Source: Diplodia intermedia (taxonomy: Eukaryota > Ascomycota > Dothideomycetes > Botryosphaeriales > Botryosphaeriaceae). Taken from it: a stretch of DNA of 64,000 nt. Below, piece by piece: positions 54,219-64,000 of the stretch; position 1 is the stretch's first letter, and each line of letters opens with the position of its first letter. The translations under genes were made by a program, and so were the position numbers. The notes beneath the pieces are model-generated. The model was not told the origin of the DNA, made no database searches, and saw only the letters and a list, made by a program, of their open reading frames with translations. The stretch spans positions 62,001 to 126,000 of the forward strand of contig JAKEKT010000007.1 of the NCBI GenBank assembly GCA_021495925.1, given 5' to 3'.

Positions 54219-56476
54219 GAGAGGGAGAGGGAGAGGGAGGGAGGAGAGATGTCGGACTGCTGATGGGTTGTGGACACGGACGCGATGTGACCCGTGCTGG
54301 AGCTGGCCGATTGTGGGCGATGACGGAATACCGTATATCAGTTATGTGTAGGTTTAGACACTGAACAACTCGTTGGAATAACGACCATCCAAGCCCTGCC
54401 TTAAGTCATCTGCAGTATATCACATCAGCCGCATAGCAACAGGTCAAAGGACCACCAGTCCCTGGAGCAAATGCACGAAAAAGTCCAAGTGTGGCTGTAC
54501 CATGTGGCCAGCCCGGTGTGCTGTAGCTGCTATTCCAGCCCTGAGATGGACATTTCTTCCGTTGCACGAGCACCGTGCATGCGGAGAATTCTGGTGCGGG
54601 TAGGCCAGAAAAAAGAAGCTTCCCCTCGAAGCTTTTGTGATTAACAGCCTTGCTTTTTCCCGTCGTTGTGTGGCCGCGGGGCAGATGGTACACAGGAAAA
54701 GAAAATGAAAGGACAGAGCGGAAACCGTGGTCAGGGGAGAGGCGGAAGTTTGAACGGGGAGCTGGGAAAAGAAAAAAGGAAACTTCAACTTCGATAAAAG
54801 GCTGCTGCAGGTGCCAATAGTACCTTACTTGCCGGGAGCCCGCATTGCATACGCGCGCGTCCATGGTATTATCCTCACTGTCCGATCCCAGTCGAAGAGG
54901 AAAGCGGATGCATCGGACCGACACTCACCTACATGAGGACCGTCCCGCCGCTTGACCAAGGTCGAACCGATACGGGGATGGGAAAGACAGGCAGGCAGAC
55001 TATCGTACTCTGCTCATTCCCGCGCCGCGTGCACCGAAGGATTGCCAAAGGAACGAGTACCGAAAAAAAGGAGCACCCACCCGGCGCCTGAAGTTGGCAT
55101 GTGAGCTTCCTCCTCGCTTCTATCACGTCGTCAATGGGCGGTCTCCGAACGAGTGGTCAATCAGAGCCAGCCACGGGAACACACGAATTGAGGAGGCGTC
55201 GCGCGACAGGGGGAAAGTCACCGACCACAGAACGTGTTCGGTGGTGAGAGGCAAGGAAGAGAGGAATACGGCAGCACTAGAGAGCGCGTGCAGAAGGACA
55301 GAGAGAGAGGGAGAGAAGGAGTGAGAGAGACAGCGTGACACAAAACGAGGGAGCCATCAAGCCACCGGGCGCGCGCGCACACGCGAACGTCCACAAAGAA
55401 AAAGAAAAGAAAAAAAGCAACAAACCCGCTCGCACGTGGCGCACATTCTCGGATGCACGTTGAGGCTCGTGGCGCCCGCGTCGTTTTTCTGGCCATCGTT
55501 CCTTTGGTGTCGTGTCGCAGGATGCGGTGCGTCTCGTCCCGGACGTTGGATGCGGCTAGGGCGAGAACGCCTCCCCGTTTTCTTCCCACTACTCAACAGG
55601 AGGCGCGCGATGAAATGGGCGGGCATGGACCTGATGAAAAGCTTTTCTTGGTCGGACGCCGCACCCGGGCAGGAGGCGCATCTGGGCGCATTTGGGGCGG
55701 GGGTTCCGTCGGGATTTCTGGCCGACACTCCTGTAGGAGGGCGATATTTTTAATCTGCCATCCGCCGCATCCAGGCAGGGTCGAAGGATCCGATAGGATG
55801 GCAAAAGAGGTGGAAAGCCGTTGTCCGTTTCATGGATAAGCGTGCCTTTTGTCATGGAACAATCTGCCGCGAAGGAAACAACGGCGGACCCGGGGCGCAG
55901 GGCGGGCAAATTGGCAAAATGTCCGTGTGCTTCTGGTGAAACATTCGCAGCAGCGGTTTGACTGCGGTGCGAAGTCGAGAGGTGAGGTGGTGTTCTGCTG
56001 TGCCGCACCCTCTCGTTGGCGGCAAATTGCGGCAAAGGATTGGGTTCTAGTCCGGTTCCATGCAGCACCGGAGCCCCGTGGGGAACGGGGCATGGTGCAA
56101 GCGACGTGCAGATGGCATGGAATGCGATCAGCACGGGCGCGGCCGAGCGAATTAGTCGGCCTGCGCACTCCGCGGCCCAGATCGAGGCACGGGCTGACCC
56201 CGTGGGGAGCGTCGAGTCGGACGCTGCGTCTCCGCGATGCTTGCGATTAGTTGGCGTGCTCGCTTTACCCGAACTGTCGTCTCACCACTAGTACCCAGTG
56301 TCACGGAACGGCAGCCGGCTAGGCCTACCCTGGCGTCCACGCCACACCTCGACTCCTCGCCGTGAGCTGACCTGCAGCCCACCAAGCTGCTTGGCGCCCG
56401 ATGCTGCTGCTCCGTACATATATTCCACATTTTCCCCCGAGTCCCGGCTGTCCAGAGACCCACCCAGCCCCCAGAC
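54219..56476. other. gene-poor stretch, P450 to sugar transporter
   Basis: About 2.3 kb. Contains repeat copy B (54250-54485, separate entry). The rest has overlapping short frames without protein features. A CATATATTCC patch at about 56416 lies some 60 bp before the transporter ATG and may be its TATA element. Confidence 0.4.
54250..54485 (-). repeat. dispersed degenerate repeat, copy B (inverted)
   Basis: Reverse complement of this segment aligns with 33340-33595 over nearly its whole length, including the 27-bp identical block at 54416-54442. Differences are mostly transitions plus small gaps. It lies just after the P450 stop codon. Confidence 0.75.
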
Positions 56477-58397
56477 ATGGAGAACTACTCCAAGGACGTC
56501 ACCACCATCCACAACGAGCTCGAGGTACCATCGCTCCGCCCCGGCATGCCCGGCCGCGTGCTAACCGCGCCCAGCTCGACGAAAAGAGCAATGTCGCCGC
56601 CGTCAAGGAGATCAGCGGCAACGAGGCCTACAACGAGGCCCTGCTCAAGGAGCCGCCGCGCCCGTTCAGCGGGCCCAGCATCGTGCTGTACTGCTGCTGC
56701 CTGGTCGGCTTCTGCTGCTCGACCATGAACGGCTACGACGGCTCGCTGCTGAACGGCCTGCTCGCCAGCGACGACTTCAAGGCCTTCTTCGGCGGCCGCG
56801 AGGACGGCATCTGGGCCGGCATCGTGACCGCCATGTACCAGATCGGCTCCGTCGTCGCCCTGCCCTTCGTCGGCCCCGCCATCGACTCCTTCGGCCGCAA
56901 GGGCGGCATGCTCATCGGCGCCCTGCTCATCGTCGTCGGCACCATCATCAACGCCACCACCTACTACACGGCCAGCATCGGCCAGTTCGAGGCCGGCCGC
57001 TTCGTGCTCGGCTTCGGCGTCTCCATCGCCACCGCCGCCGGCCCCATGTTCGTCGTCGAGGTCACCCACCCGGCCTACCGCGGAGGTAATGTCCTGTCCC
57101 TGCCCCTGAAACTCTAAACTGACTCTCCGCAGTCGTCACCGCCCTGTACAACACCTTCTGGTTCACCGGCTCCATCCTGGCCGCCGGCGCCGTGCGCGGC
57201 TCTCTCGACAGCTCGGCCGCCCACGCCTGGGTCATCCCCGTCTGGCTGCAGCTGCTCTTCTCGGGCATCGTCGTGCTCTTCGTGTGGTTCCTGCCCGAGT
57301 CGCCGCGGTGGCTGTACGTGCACGGCAAGCGCGACGAGTGCCGCCGCGTGCTGGCCAAGTACCACGGCAACGGCAACACGGAGAGCATCTGGGTCACCAT
57401 GCAGCTGCGCGAGTACGAGGAGTACCTCGAGCTGGACGGCTCCGACAAGCGCTGGTGGGACTACAGCGCCCTGTTCAAGACGGCCGCCTCCAGGTACCGC
57501 ATGGCCTGCAACATTGCCATCTCCGTCTTTGGCCAGTGGGCCGGCAACGGTCAGCACCTCCCTCCCATCCCACCCCCAATGCTTCCATGCCGCCGCTGAC
57601 ACACGCCCCGAACAGCCGTCTTGTCCTACTACATGGCGTCCCTCCTCAGCTCCGCGGGCTACGACACGCAGATCAGCAAGGCCAACATCAACCTGTTCTA
57701 CTCGTGCGAGCAGTTCCTCATCGCCGTGTGCGGCGCCATGTTCGTCGACAAGATCGGGCGGCGGCCGCTGCTGCTCTTCTCCATGATCGGCTGCTCGGTG
57801 GTGTGGATCGGCATGACGGTGGCGACGTCGGTGTACGACGCGCACAAGGTGCTCGACGGCGACGGCAACGCGCTGCCCGCGACGGGCGTCGCCGCCGACG
57901 CGTCCAAGGCCGCGACGGCCATGATCTTCCTGTTCGGCGCCGTCTTCTCCTTCGGCATCACCCCGCTGCAGGCCCTGTACCCCGTCGAGGTGCTCAGCTT
58001 CGAGATGCGCGCAAAGGGCATGGCCTTTTCAAGCTTCTCGCTCAACGCCGGTACGTTTTTTCTTTCCCCCCTTTTTCCCTTCCTTTTTTTTTCTTGACAC
58101 AAGCTCTTTCTAACATTTCGCAAAGCCATGCTCCTCAACCAGTTCGCGTGGCCCGTGTCCATGGAGCGCATCGGCTGGCACACGTACATCATCTTCGTCG
58201 TGTGGGACGCCGTCCAGGCCGTCATCATCTACTTCTTCATCCCCGAGACCAAGAACCGCACGCTCGAGGAGCTCGACGACATCTTCCACGCCAAGAACCC
58301 CACCAAGGCCAGCCTGCAGAAGCGCACCGTCGCCCTCGACAAGCACTCCAACGTCGTCAAGGTCGTCGTCAAGCACAACGATAGCGATAGCGCGTAG
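56477..58397 (+). CDS. MFS sugar transporter (lactose-permease/hexose-transporter-like)
   Basis: Twelve-helix sugar porter of the plasma membrane, 560 residues in five exons: 56477-56524, 56575-57085, 57133-57549, 57616-58050 and 58126-58397. Family motifs are present: GYDGSLLNGLL in helix 1, DSFGRKGGML in loop 2-3, PESPRWLYVHGK after helix 6, DKIGRRPLLL in loop 8-9, and PETKNRTLEELDDIF after helix 12. All four introns restore continuous sequence. The closest pattern I know is the fungal lactose permease group, but sugar specificity cannot be predicted safely. The neighbouring P450 and pyrimidine genes give no hint of substrate. Confidence 0.92.
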
Positions 58398-59067
58398 TTG
58401 CCGTGGCTGTGGAGGTGTCGTCGTGGGGCGCGCGCGGTTTTTTGCGGTTCTTTTTGACTTTGACGATGTTGCACGATGATGTTTGGGGTTCTTTGTTGCT
58501 GGGTTAATGACATTTTTTTTTTCTAATGAAAGCGTTGCGGGGCGGTGGGCGGTGGTGGTGTTCGTGGGAATTACGAAAAGATTTTTTTCTTGTTGGGTTT
58601 TGAAGGGGAGAGGGGGTTTCTTGCTGTGGTTATATATCCAAACGAGAGTCTTCGTATGTTATTAGAGCAAAGATTTTGCTTTTCTCCACCACCTGTCTCA
58701 TGCAAAAAGCGCATTGATGAAGTTTGTTTTTGATATTCGGCAGCGTGTGCGCAAAGTCCGATGGGAACTTGTTTTTTCCCTCGACGGATGGTAGTGGCGC
58801 GGTGCCGAAGAAGAGAAAAAAAGCTTCTAGCACCCCCGCCGGCACAGTCAGCATCAGCCTTCGCGAACCGCAGACCCGCCTCCACACGCTACAGCCGAAT
58901 GTAGCCCACGCCCCTGAACTCTGAAACAACCTTTCCGATCGCACACAACGTACCCATGCCCCACTCCCATCACAACAGCACCTCCGCAAACGCACCAATC
59001 CCTCCTCAAATTTAACATAGTATATATACGCAAAATTGCGTTTCTCTGTCATCAGAGCTCAGCATCT
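58398..59067. other. intergenic, transporter 3' UTR
   Basis: About 670 bp. T-rich 3' UTR on the left. The right end leads to the tRNA gene. Unsupported frames only. Confidence 0.4.
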
Positions 59068-59182
59068 GGCGTGGTGCCAGAGTGGTTAATGGGTGAGACT
59101 CGAATCCTGCTCCTGTCAAACGGAGTAGCGTATAAGATATCTCATGACTTCGGTCGCGCAAGTTCGAATCTTGTCCACGTCG
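59068..59182 (+). tRNA. tRNA-Ser(CGA), intron-containing
   Basis: The acceptor arms GGCGTGG and CCACGTC pair, with G as discriminator. The D arm has CCA-GAGTGGTTAA-TGG. The anticodon stem TGAGA/TCTCA encloses CTCGAA with anticodon CGA at 59101-59103. A 34-nt intron (59105-59138) follows position 37, as in nuclear tRNA genes. A long variable arm (TGACTTCGGTCG) marks it as type II, and the T arm has GTTCGAATC. A T-run at about 59201-59211 is a Pol III terminator. Serine is assigned from anticodon plus variable arm. The D stem is slightly unusual, starting with C10-C11-A12. Confidence 0.88.
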
Positions 59183-59198
59183 CATAATAACTCCGAAT

Positions 59199-59212
59199 CC
59201 TTCTTTTTTTTT
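59199..59212 (+). terminator. Pol III terminator of tRNA-Ser
   Basis: An uninterrupted run of T starting about 20 bp after the tRNA 3' end, the standard RNA polymerase III stop signal. Confidence 0.75.
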
Positions 59213-59907
59213 TGTTTCTTTTTGCTCCCTTGCTGTTTGATCGGGGAGATGGGATGGGATGGCGTTGAGGGCTGGTGGTGGGGGGCGGTGGGTGGTGGTG
59301 GGGTAAGAAGTGTAAACCCTCGCCCGCCCTTGTGTGTGTGTGCATGCACGGGGCGAATTAGTATGTATGGGTTGGTTTAGAAGGTCAGTTGCGCTGTGGA
59401 TATTCTTTTTTCCTGTTCGCCGTTATTTTTGACTACATCTCTATTTTGCTTATATGGCTGCTACAGCTTCGTGATAGATGGGGCTTTTACAAAGCCTAAT
59501 TTGAAGGTTCTGGAGGAATTTGAACATTTTTAGTAGGACTGTTGGAGTGGACGCTTCGGACCGAGCCGTAAGTACCCGCCCACGGACGGACGATGGACCC
59601 TGGCGATCTTGAAAATCTCCGACGAGAAAAGCTACTCCAGAGTTGGATGATAGACAGGAAACACTAGGAGAAGAATTCGATGTGCCGATGCGAGCCAGCA
59701 AGCGAAGATGCTGCGCTGAGTTTTAGCACTGCCGTTCGAGAAAGATTGCGATATGAGTAAGAAAACTACAGGTTAAATGGTGCGTTTTGTATGATCCATG
59801 GTAGATGCTCTCGTTCAAGTGGTTCGTTCATTCTTCCTCTCCTTTCCTTTCCACCTTTCCGATTGGGGTTGTTTCTGTCCGTCATTCCCCTCACCATCTT
59901 GGTTCCC
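59213..59907. other. intergenic, tRNA to thymine-7-hydroxylase-like gene
   Basis: About 700 bp without recognisable genes. Contains the 3' UTR of the next minus-strand gene. Nothing else seen. Confidence 0.35.
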
Positions 59908-61209
59908 CTACGTCTTCAGCTCATACTTATCCAGATCTCCGTACGTCTCGCTCAACCTCTTAGCCAGATAATCACCACTGAGGACGGCCGGGTATTTCTG
60001 CTTCCCTTCCTCGTACGTCCCCGGAATGGCCTCGATGACTTTGTCGAAATCCGGGTTGCAGAAGTAGGCGACACTGTACCGGGCGGGGTACTTGTCGAGC
60101 GACTCCTGACCGGGCTTAGGCGGAGGTTCGACGACACGGTGCTTGGTGCTCTTGATGGTGTCGTTGGCCCAGCGCTCTAGCAGGTCACCGGCATTGATGA
60201 CAATCGTGTCCGGGATGGGGGTGGCGTCGACGAAGGTGCCCTTTGGGGATAGGACCTGCAAGCCGCCGCGGTCATCCTGGAAGAGGAGGGTCAAGGAGCC
60301 TGGAAGAAGCACCAGTCAGCGATCAGCCTCGCACACATGTCATCTCTTCCCTGCCCACGACGGAAGCCAAAGGCGTAACGAAGCGAGCTCCACAGGAAAG
60401 AAAACCCAAAACCCACCATAATCCGAATGCTCCCCCGCCCTCACCTGCACCTGCCCGTCCTCCCTCTCAAACACCTTCTTCTCGACCTCGGGATAATGCA
60501 GCAACCGCAACGTATTATCGCCCCTCGCCGTGAACGCATCGAACCAGCCCTCCCCCAACCCCATGCCCACCGCCACCGCCCTCATCACCTCCCGATGCAA
60601 CCCCTTACACTCCTCATGAAACCCCTCCATCACCTCCCTAAACGCCCTCGCCTCCTCATCCCCCTCCGCCGGCGGCGGCCACATATTCGGACACCCCTCC
60701 TCGCCCTCCCTCCCGATCTCCATGCTCTCCTTGAGATCCGGCACCTGCTTCCGCAACTCGCCCACGTCGCCGCCGAAGTCGGCGCGCGTCACCTTCTCGC
60801 GGCCGTGCGCGACGTAGCCGCGGTTGGCGCGCGGCGAGTACCACGCCAGCGCGTCCTTTTGCGGCTGCGGCCGCGCGAAGAAGCGCGCCGAGCGCGCGAA
60901 GACGGCGGCCACGGTGCCCGCCGCGATGCCGTGGTTCTTGAGGTACACGAAGCCCGCGCGCTGGAAGCCCGCGAGGAGGGACTGCGCGGTGGCTTCGCGG
61001 GCGGCGGGCGTGGCGGCGGGCGAGGTGTATTGGGAGAAGTCGATGAGCTGGATGTTTGTAAGTTTCTATCTTTATTTTTATTTTCATTTCCATTTTCTTT
61101 GATGATGGTGCTGGGGGGAGGGGTGTGAGAGCGTTTTCGGGGAAAGGCTACGTACGGGGATGAAGAGATCGTCTTTTTCGACGGCCGAGTCGACTTGGAT
61201 GGGGGCCAT
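59908..61209 (-). CDS. thymine-7-hydroxylase-like 2-oxoglutarate/Fe(II) dioxygenase
   Basis: Exons 61209-61156, 61047-60417 and 60299-59908 give 358 residues. The isopenicillin-N-synthase-type fold begins DDLFIPLIDFSQY. The iron ligands are visible as H225 and D227 (GEHSDYG) and H282 (STKHRVV); R302 (ARYSVAYF) should hold 2-oxoglutarate. Segments GFVYLKNHG, ANRGYVAHGREKVT, LKESMEIGRE, GDNTLRLLHYP, FQDDRGGLQV and AYFCNPDFDKVIEAIPGTY closely follow the fungal thymine-7-hydroxylase pattern. That enzyme oxidises the methyl group of thymine in three steps to 5-carboxyuracil. The divergent neighbour appears to decarboxylate exactly that product, which strengthens the call. Related dioxygenases with other substrates exist, so substrate is not proven. 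Confidence 0.78.
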
Positions 61210-61767
61210 GGTGGAGTAGGGGTTGCCGAGGAGATGTGATGGGTTAGGTCTTTTCTGAACCGGGGAGGGTGGACCGGCGTCTCTTAATTTCTCGGAGGCG
61301 CGAGGCTGACTATATGGGCGCCACGAGACATCAGGCCTCACGAGTCTGGGCGCGATGTGATGCGAACGTGTCAGGAGATATGAGCGCCGCATGGTCTCGA
61401 TATGATGGACCGAGAGCATCGGCGACCGCCGTGCAGATTCCGGTTTGGGAGGATGGTGGGCGATAAGGGTGCGGGGCTTATCGCGGGGACGCTGAGGAGG
61501 GGCAACTCATGCAGGTACCACTCCCTCGACGAAGAGTGGGAGAGCCCGCGGCCGACGGCCACATGCCTGCTGCGGCTCGCTGCCGTCTCTGCCGATAAAA
61601 CCCTCCAAAGTGTTGCCCCGCCGTGTCCCTCCTTCCTCTTTGGGCTACACCATCGACCGCGACTTCACGCCTCGCCGTCTTTTCTCCCACCACCACCTCG
61701 TCCTCCACTTCCATTCCCCGAAGAACAAACCACCACTTCCGTCCCAGTCGCCATCCAACCGCCCACC
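61210..61767. promoter_or_regulatory. shared divergent promoter of the thymine salvage pair
   Basis: 558 bp between the two divergent starts. A CATATAG patch at about 61309-61315 on the minus strand may serve the dioxygenase. GATAAAAC at about 61593 is the nearest TATA-like element for the decarboxylase. GATAAG motifs (near 61465 and, inverted, near 61477) are possible GATA-factor sites, which would fit nitrogen control. Confidence 0.4.
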
Positions 61768-63075
61768 ATGCCGACCGTCGACGTCCACACGCACGTCTAC
61801 CCGCCCTCCTACATGGCGCTCCTCCGCTCGCGCACCACGGTCCCCTACATCCGCAACTTCCCCGACGCCCCGGACTCGGCGCGCCTCATCATCCTGCCGG
61901 GCGAAGACGACGCCGCGACGCCCAGCACCTCGCGCGGGCGGCCCATCGGCCCGGAGTACCACTCCATCGCGCACAAGCTGGCCTTCATGGACGCCCACCA
62001 CATCGGCGCCTCGGTCATCTCGCTCGCGAACCCGTGGCTGGACTTCCTCACCGACGACGCCGCCGAGGCCGCCCGCACCGCCTCCGCCGTCAACGACGAG
62101 ATCGAGGCCCTCTGCGCCGCCCACCCGGGCCGCCTGTACCACTTCGCCACGCTGCCGCTGTCCGCCTCCGCCTCCGCCGTCTGCGCCGAGATCGCGCGCA
62201 TCGCCACCAGCGGTTCCCTCCCGCACTGCCGCGGCGTCATCATCGGCACGTCGGGGCTGGGCCGGGGCGCGGGGCTGGACGACCCGGCGCTGGAGCCCGT
62301 GTGGGCGGCGCTCGCGGCGCACGAGTTGCTCGCCTTCGTGCACCCGCACTACGGGCTGCCCGCGGGCGTCTACGGCCCGCGCGCCGCGGCCGAGTACGGC
62401 CACGTGCTGCCGCTCGCCGTCGGCTTCCCCGTCGAGACGACCATCGCCGTCGCCCGCATGCTGCTGGGCGGCGTGTGGGAGCGGCACGGCGGGCTGAAGG
62501 TGCTGCTGGCGCACTCCGGCGGCACCCTGCCGTTCCTGGCCGGCCGCATCGAGAGCTGCGTCGCGCACGACGGCCACCTGAAGGGCGTGGGGCGCGCGGA
62601 GCGGATGAGGAGTCTGTGGGAGGTGTTGCGGTCGAATGTGTATTTGGATGCCGTCGTCTACTCCGAGCTCGGGTTGAAGGCGGCGGTCGAGGCGAGTGGC
62701 GCGGATAGGATTATGTTTGGTGAGTGCTGTGATTTTTTCCTTTCTTTTGGCGGGGATCCGTCCGTTTTACTCGGTTTACTATTTCCGCCCCTTGTGGCTT
62801 TTTTCACGGGCTGCTTTGTCTTGTGGTGGCTGCAATGCCGGGTGGGTGTGAAGAGGCAGTGGGTGGTGGTCTTGGATGGAAGAAATGAACGGTGCTGACT
62901 ATCGGAAACAGGTACCGATCACCCCTTCTTCCCGCCGCTGGATGACGAGGAGACGGAATGGTTGAGCGTCAAGACCAACTATGCTGCCATCAAGCAGGCC
63001 TTTGATGGGGATGAGTCGGCCGCCGAGGCCGTTCTGGGCGGTAACGCAGCGAGGATATTGAAGCTTGATCTGTGA
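61768..63075 (+). CDS. uracil-5-carboxylate (isoorotate) decarboxylase-like amidohydrolase
   Basis: Exons 61768-62719 and 62912-63075 give 371 residues. It belongs to the ACMSD-type metal-dependent decarboxylases of the amidohydrolase superfamily. Metal ligands are H7 and H9 (VDVHTH), His in FVHPHYG, His in LLAHSGGTLPFLAGRIE, and D320 in GTDHPFFPP, restored by the splice. The pattern SVISLANPWLDFL, CRGVIIGTSGLG, EYGHVLPLAVGFPVETTIAVARM and YLDAVVYSE matches fungal isoorotate decarboxylase, which turns 5-carboxyuracil into uracil. That is the last step of thymine salvage after thymine-7-hydroxylase. The frame is open upstream, but MPTVDVHTHVYP is the natural start. Other aromatic-acid decarboxylases share the fold, so substrate is inferred. 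Confidence 0.82.
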
Positions 63076-63844
63076 GGAGAGACCGTATTGTGTTAGAGGG
63101 ATAGAATTTCCGCTCAATTGCTTGTCTCGAAATGGGGATGAGAGACGTCGGGTTGTGAAAAGCATTTCGGTTCGTTCAAATGTTCAAATCAACTACGATG
63201 ATTTGCTGGTCGCTGATTATTTGCTACACCAGTCTTTTTGCTAGGTTACTAATATCAACTCAGACGTCCTTCTCTTCGAGAATCAAGTAGACTTGAAAGG
63301 ATAGCCAGCTAACCGTGACCGAGTTGAAAAACACAACTGCAAAGCTCCCTCGTGATGCTTTCGCCACAAGATACACAGATTGTCGAACGCGTTCATATTT
63401 TCTCATCAAGATATCTTCTCTGTTATATTTCGTACAGAAAGTGCAAGTATCGGCTTCTCACCGATCCCATCGGTAAAGCGCATCAGCCGACGTTGGTCCA
63501 CGGACTCCGTGGGCTCCGTCAGACGTTCAAACTTCCACAATTTGGAACACATGACACATCCAGGTTACGTATCGGAGTTCGAACGTCTGATGGAGCCCGC
63601 GGAGTCCGGGAATCGCGCACTGGATTGATTCATCAGTCACTGATTGGGCTATAGATGTGTTCTGTCCACAAAACTCCCAACGAACAAAGCACGGATCCGT
63701 CACCTCCGTCACCGGAACGCAAAGCTTAACCTCAAGCCTCAGCCGCCACAAGTCCACCTCGAACCCGCTCCTCATACCTGCCCCCTCTCAATCCAAATCG
63801 ACGATCCGCCCCGGCAGCGGCTGCGACCTATCCGGCTTCACGAC
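63076..63844. other. convergent intergenic region with palindrome
   Basis: About 770 bp between the decarboxylase and a partial convergent gene. Contains a large imperfect palindrome (63501-63608, separate entry). Short frames otherwise unsupported. Confidence 0.45.
63501..63608. repeat. imperfect palindrome with 31-bp arms
   Basis: Left arm 63502-63532 and right arm 63577-63607 are reverse complements with three mismatches (all transitions), around a 44-bp loop. Arms include GACTCCGTGGGCTCC on the left and GGAGCCCGCGGAGTC on the right. Could be a small MITE-like element or a strong transcript hairpin. Confidence 0.8.
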
Positions 63845-64000
63845 TCAGGTATCAACACTAAACGCCAGCGCCCCAGCGAGCCTGTACCTCTCCGGATCCA
63901 CATAAACCCTCAACCCCACATCCTCCCTTTCCAAATTAAACACCCTGACCAACACATACAGCTCCGTCGCCGCCGTCCCGGGCGTAAGCGTCATCCTCCG
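63845..64000 (-). CDS. C-terminal part of an unidentified gene (5' end beyond the window)
   Basis: A 51-residue open frame running off the right edge and ending at a TGA at 63845. It reads MTLTPGTAATELYVLVRVF then NLEREDVGLRVYVDPERYR and LAGALAFSVDT. It looks like the end of a folded beta-rich protein with normal codon use. An alternative splice near 63890 to an acceptor at about 63807 would change the last residues. No family recognised; too little is visible. Confidence 0.4.
   Translation of the reverse strand, partial: RRMTLTPGTAATELYVLVRVFNLEREDVGLRVYVDPERYRLAGALAFSVDT

Noticed and set aside
52259..58397. P450 plus MFS transporter as a secondary-metabolite cluster
   Set aside because: No polyketide synthase, NRPS, terpene synthase, prenyltransferase or cluster regulator lies nearby, and the transporter is a sugar porter type.

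Overview
The window is nuclear DNA from a filamentous ascomycete (Pezizomycotina). Most genes carry short introns (about 47-170 nt) that can be placed by GT-AG borders and restored family motifs. Exons are GC-rich and intergenic DNA is more AT-rich. The families present (ERG2, cyanase, HsbA-like surface protein, lactose-permease-like MFS, DHHC protein, COP9 subunit 5, APH-type kinase, thymine-7-hydroxylase) fit this group. I cannot settle the class from sequence alone. All exon borders were placed by hand reading, without transcript data.

Layout. 0-11 kb: sterol C-8 isomerase ERG2, an SDR oxidoreductase, a C2H2 zinc-finger protein, cyanase with an apparent mitochondrial presequence, and a two-HKD phospholipase D. 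12.1 kb: a tiny spliced gene encoding 14 residues that end in the CaaX box CTVM, a candidate prenylated peptide or pheromone. 13.6-21.4 kb: a PFA3-like palmitoyltransferase and a 1309-residue APH-fold protein. 21.4-26.1 kb: a gene-poor, AT-richer stretch with one orphan gene. 26.2-33 kb: a small serine-palmitoyltransferase-subunit-like protein, DNA polymerase delta (POL3) and CSN5. 34-36.1 kb: a probable MEI4/Rec24 meiotic double-strand-break factor. 36.5-51.4 kb: four mitochondrial translation genes (mL38, IF3, glutamyl-tRNA synthetase, uL4m) among HsbA, a cell-surface protein, ATG16, an orphan gene and a farnesylatable Ydj1-type DnaJ. 52-59.2 kb: a cytochrome P450, a sugar transporter and tRNA-Ser(CGA). 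59.9-63.1 kb: a divergent pair that appears to encode thymine-7-hydroxylase and uracil-5-carboxylate decarboxylase, which together convert thymine to uracil. The window ends inside a partial minus-strand gene.

Several pairs share short divergent promoters (mL38/IF3, GluRS/ATG16, DnaJ/uL4m, T7H/decarboxylase). I found no CRISPR array, intact transposon or secondary-metabolite core enzyme. Repeats are limited to one degenerate inverted pair about 21 kb apart, one degenerate direct pair around an orphan gene, one palindrome near the right end, and microsatellites.
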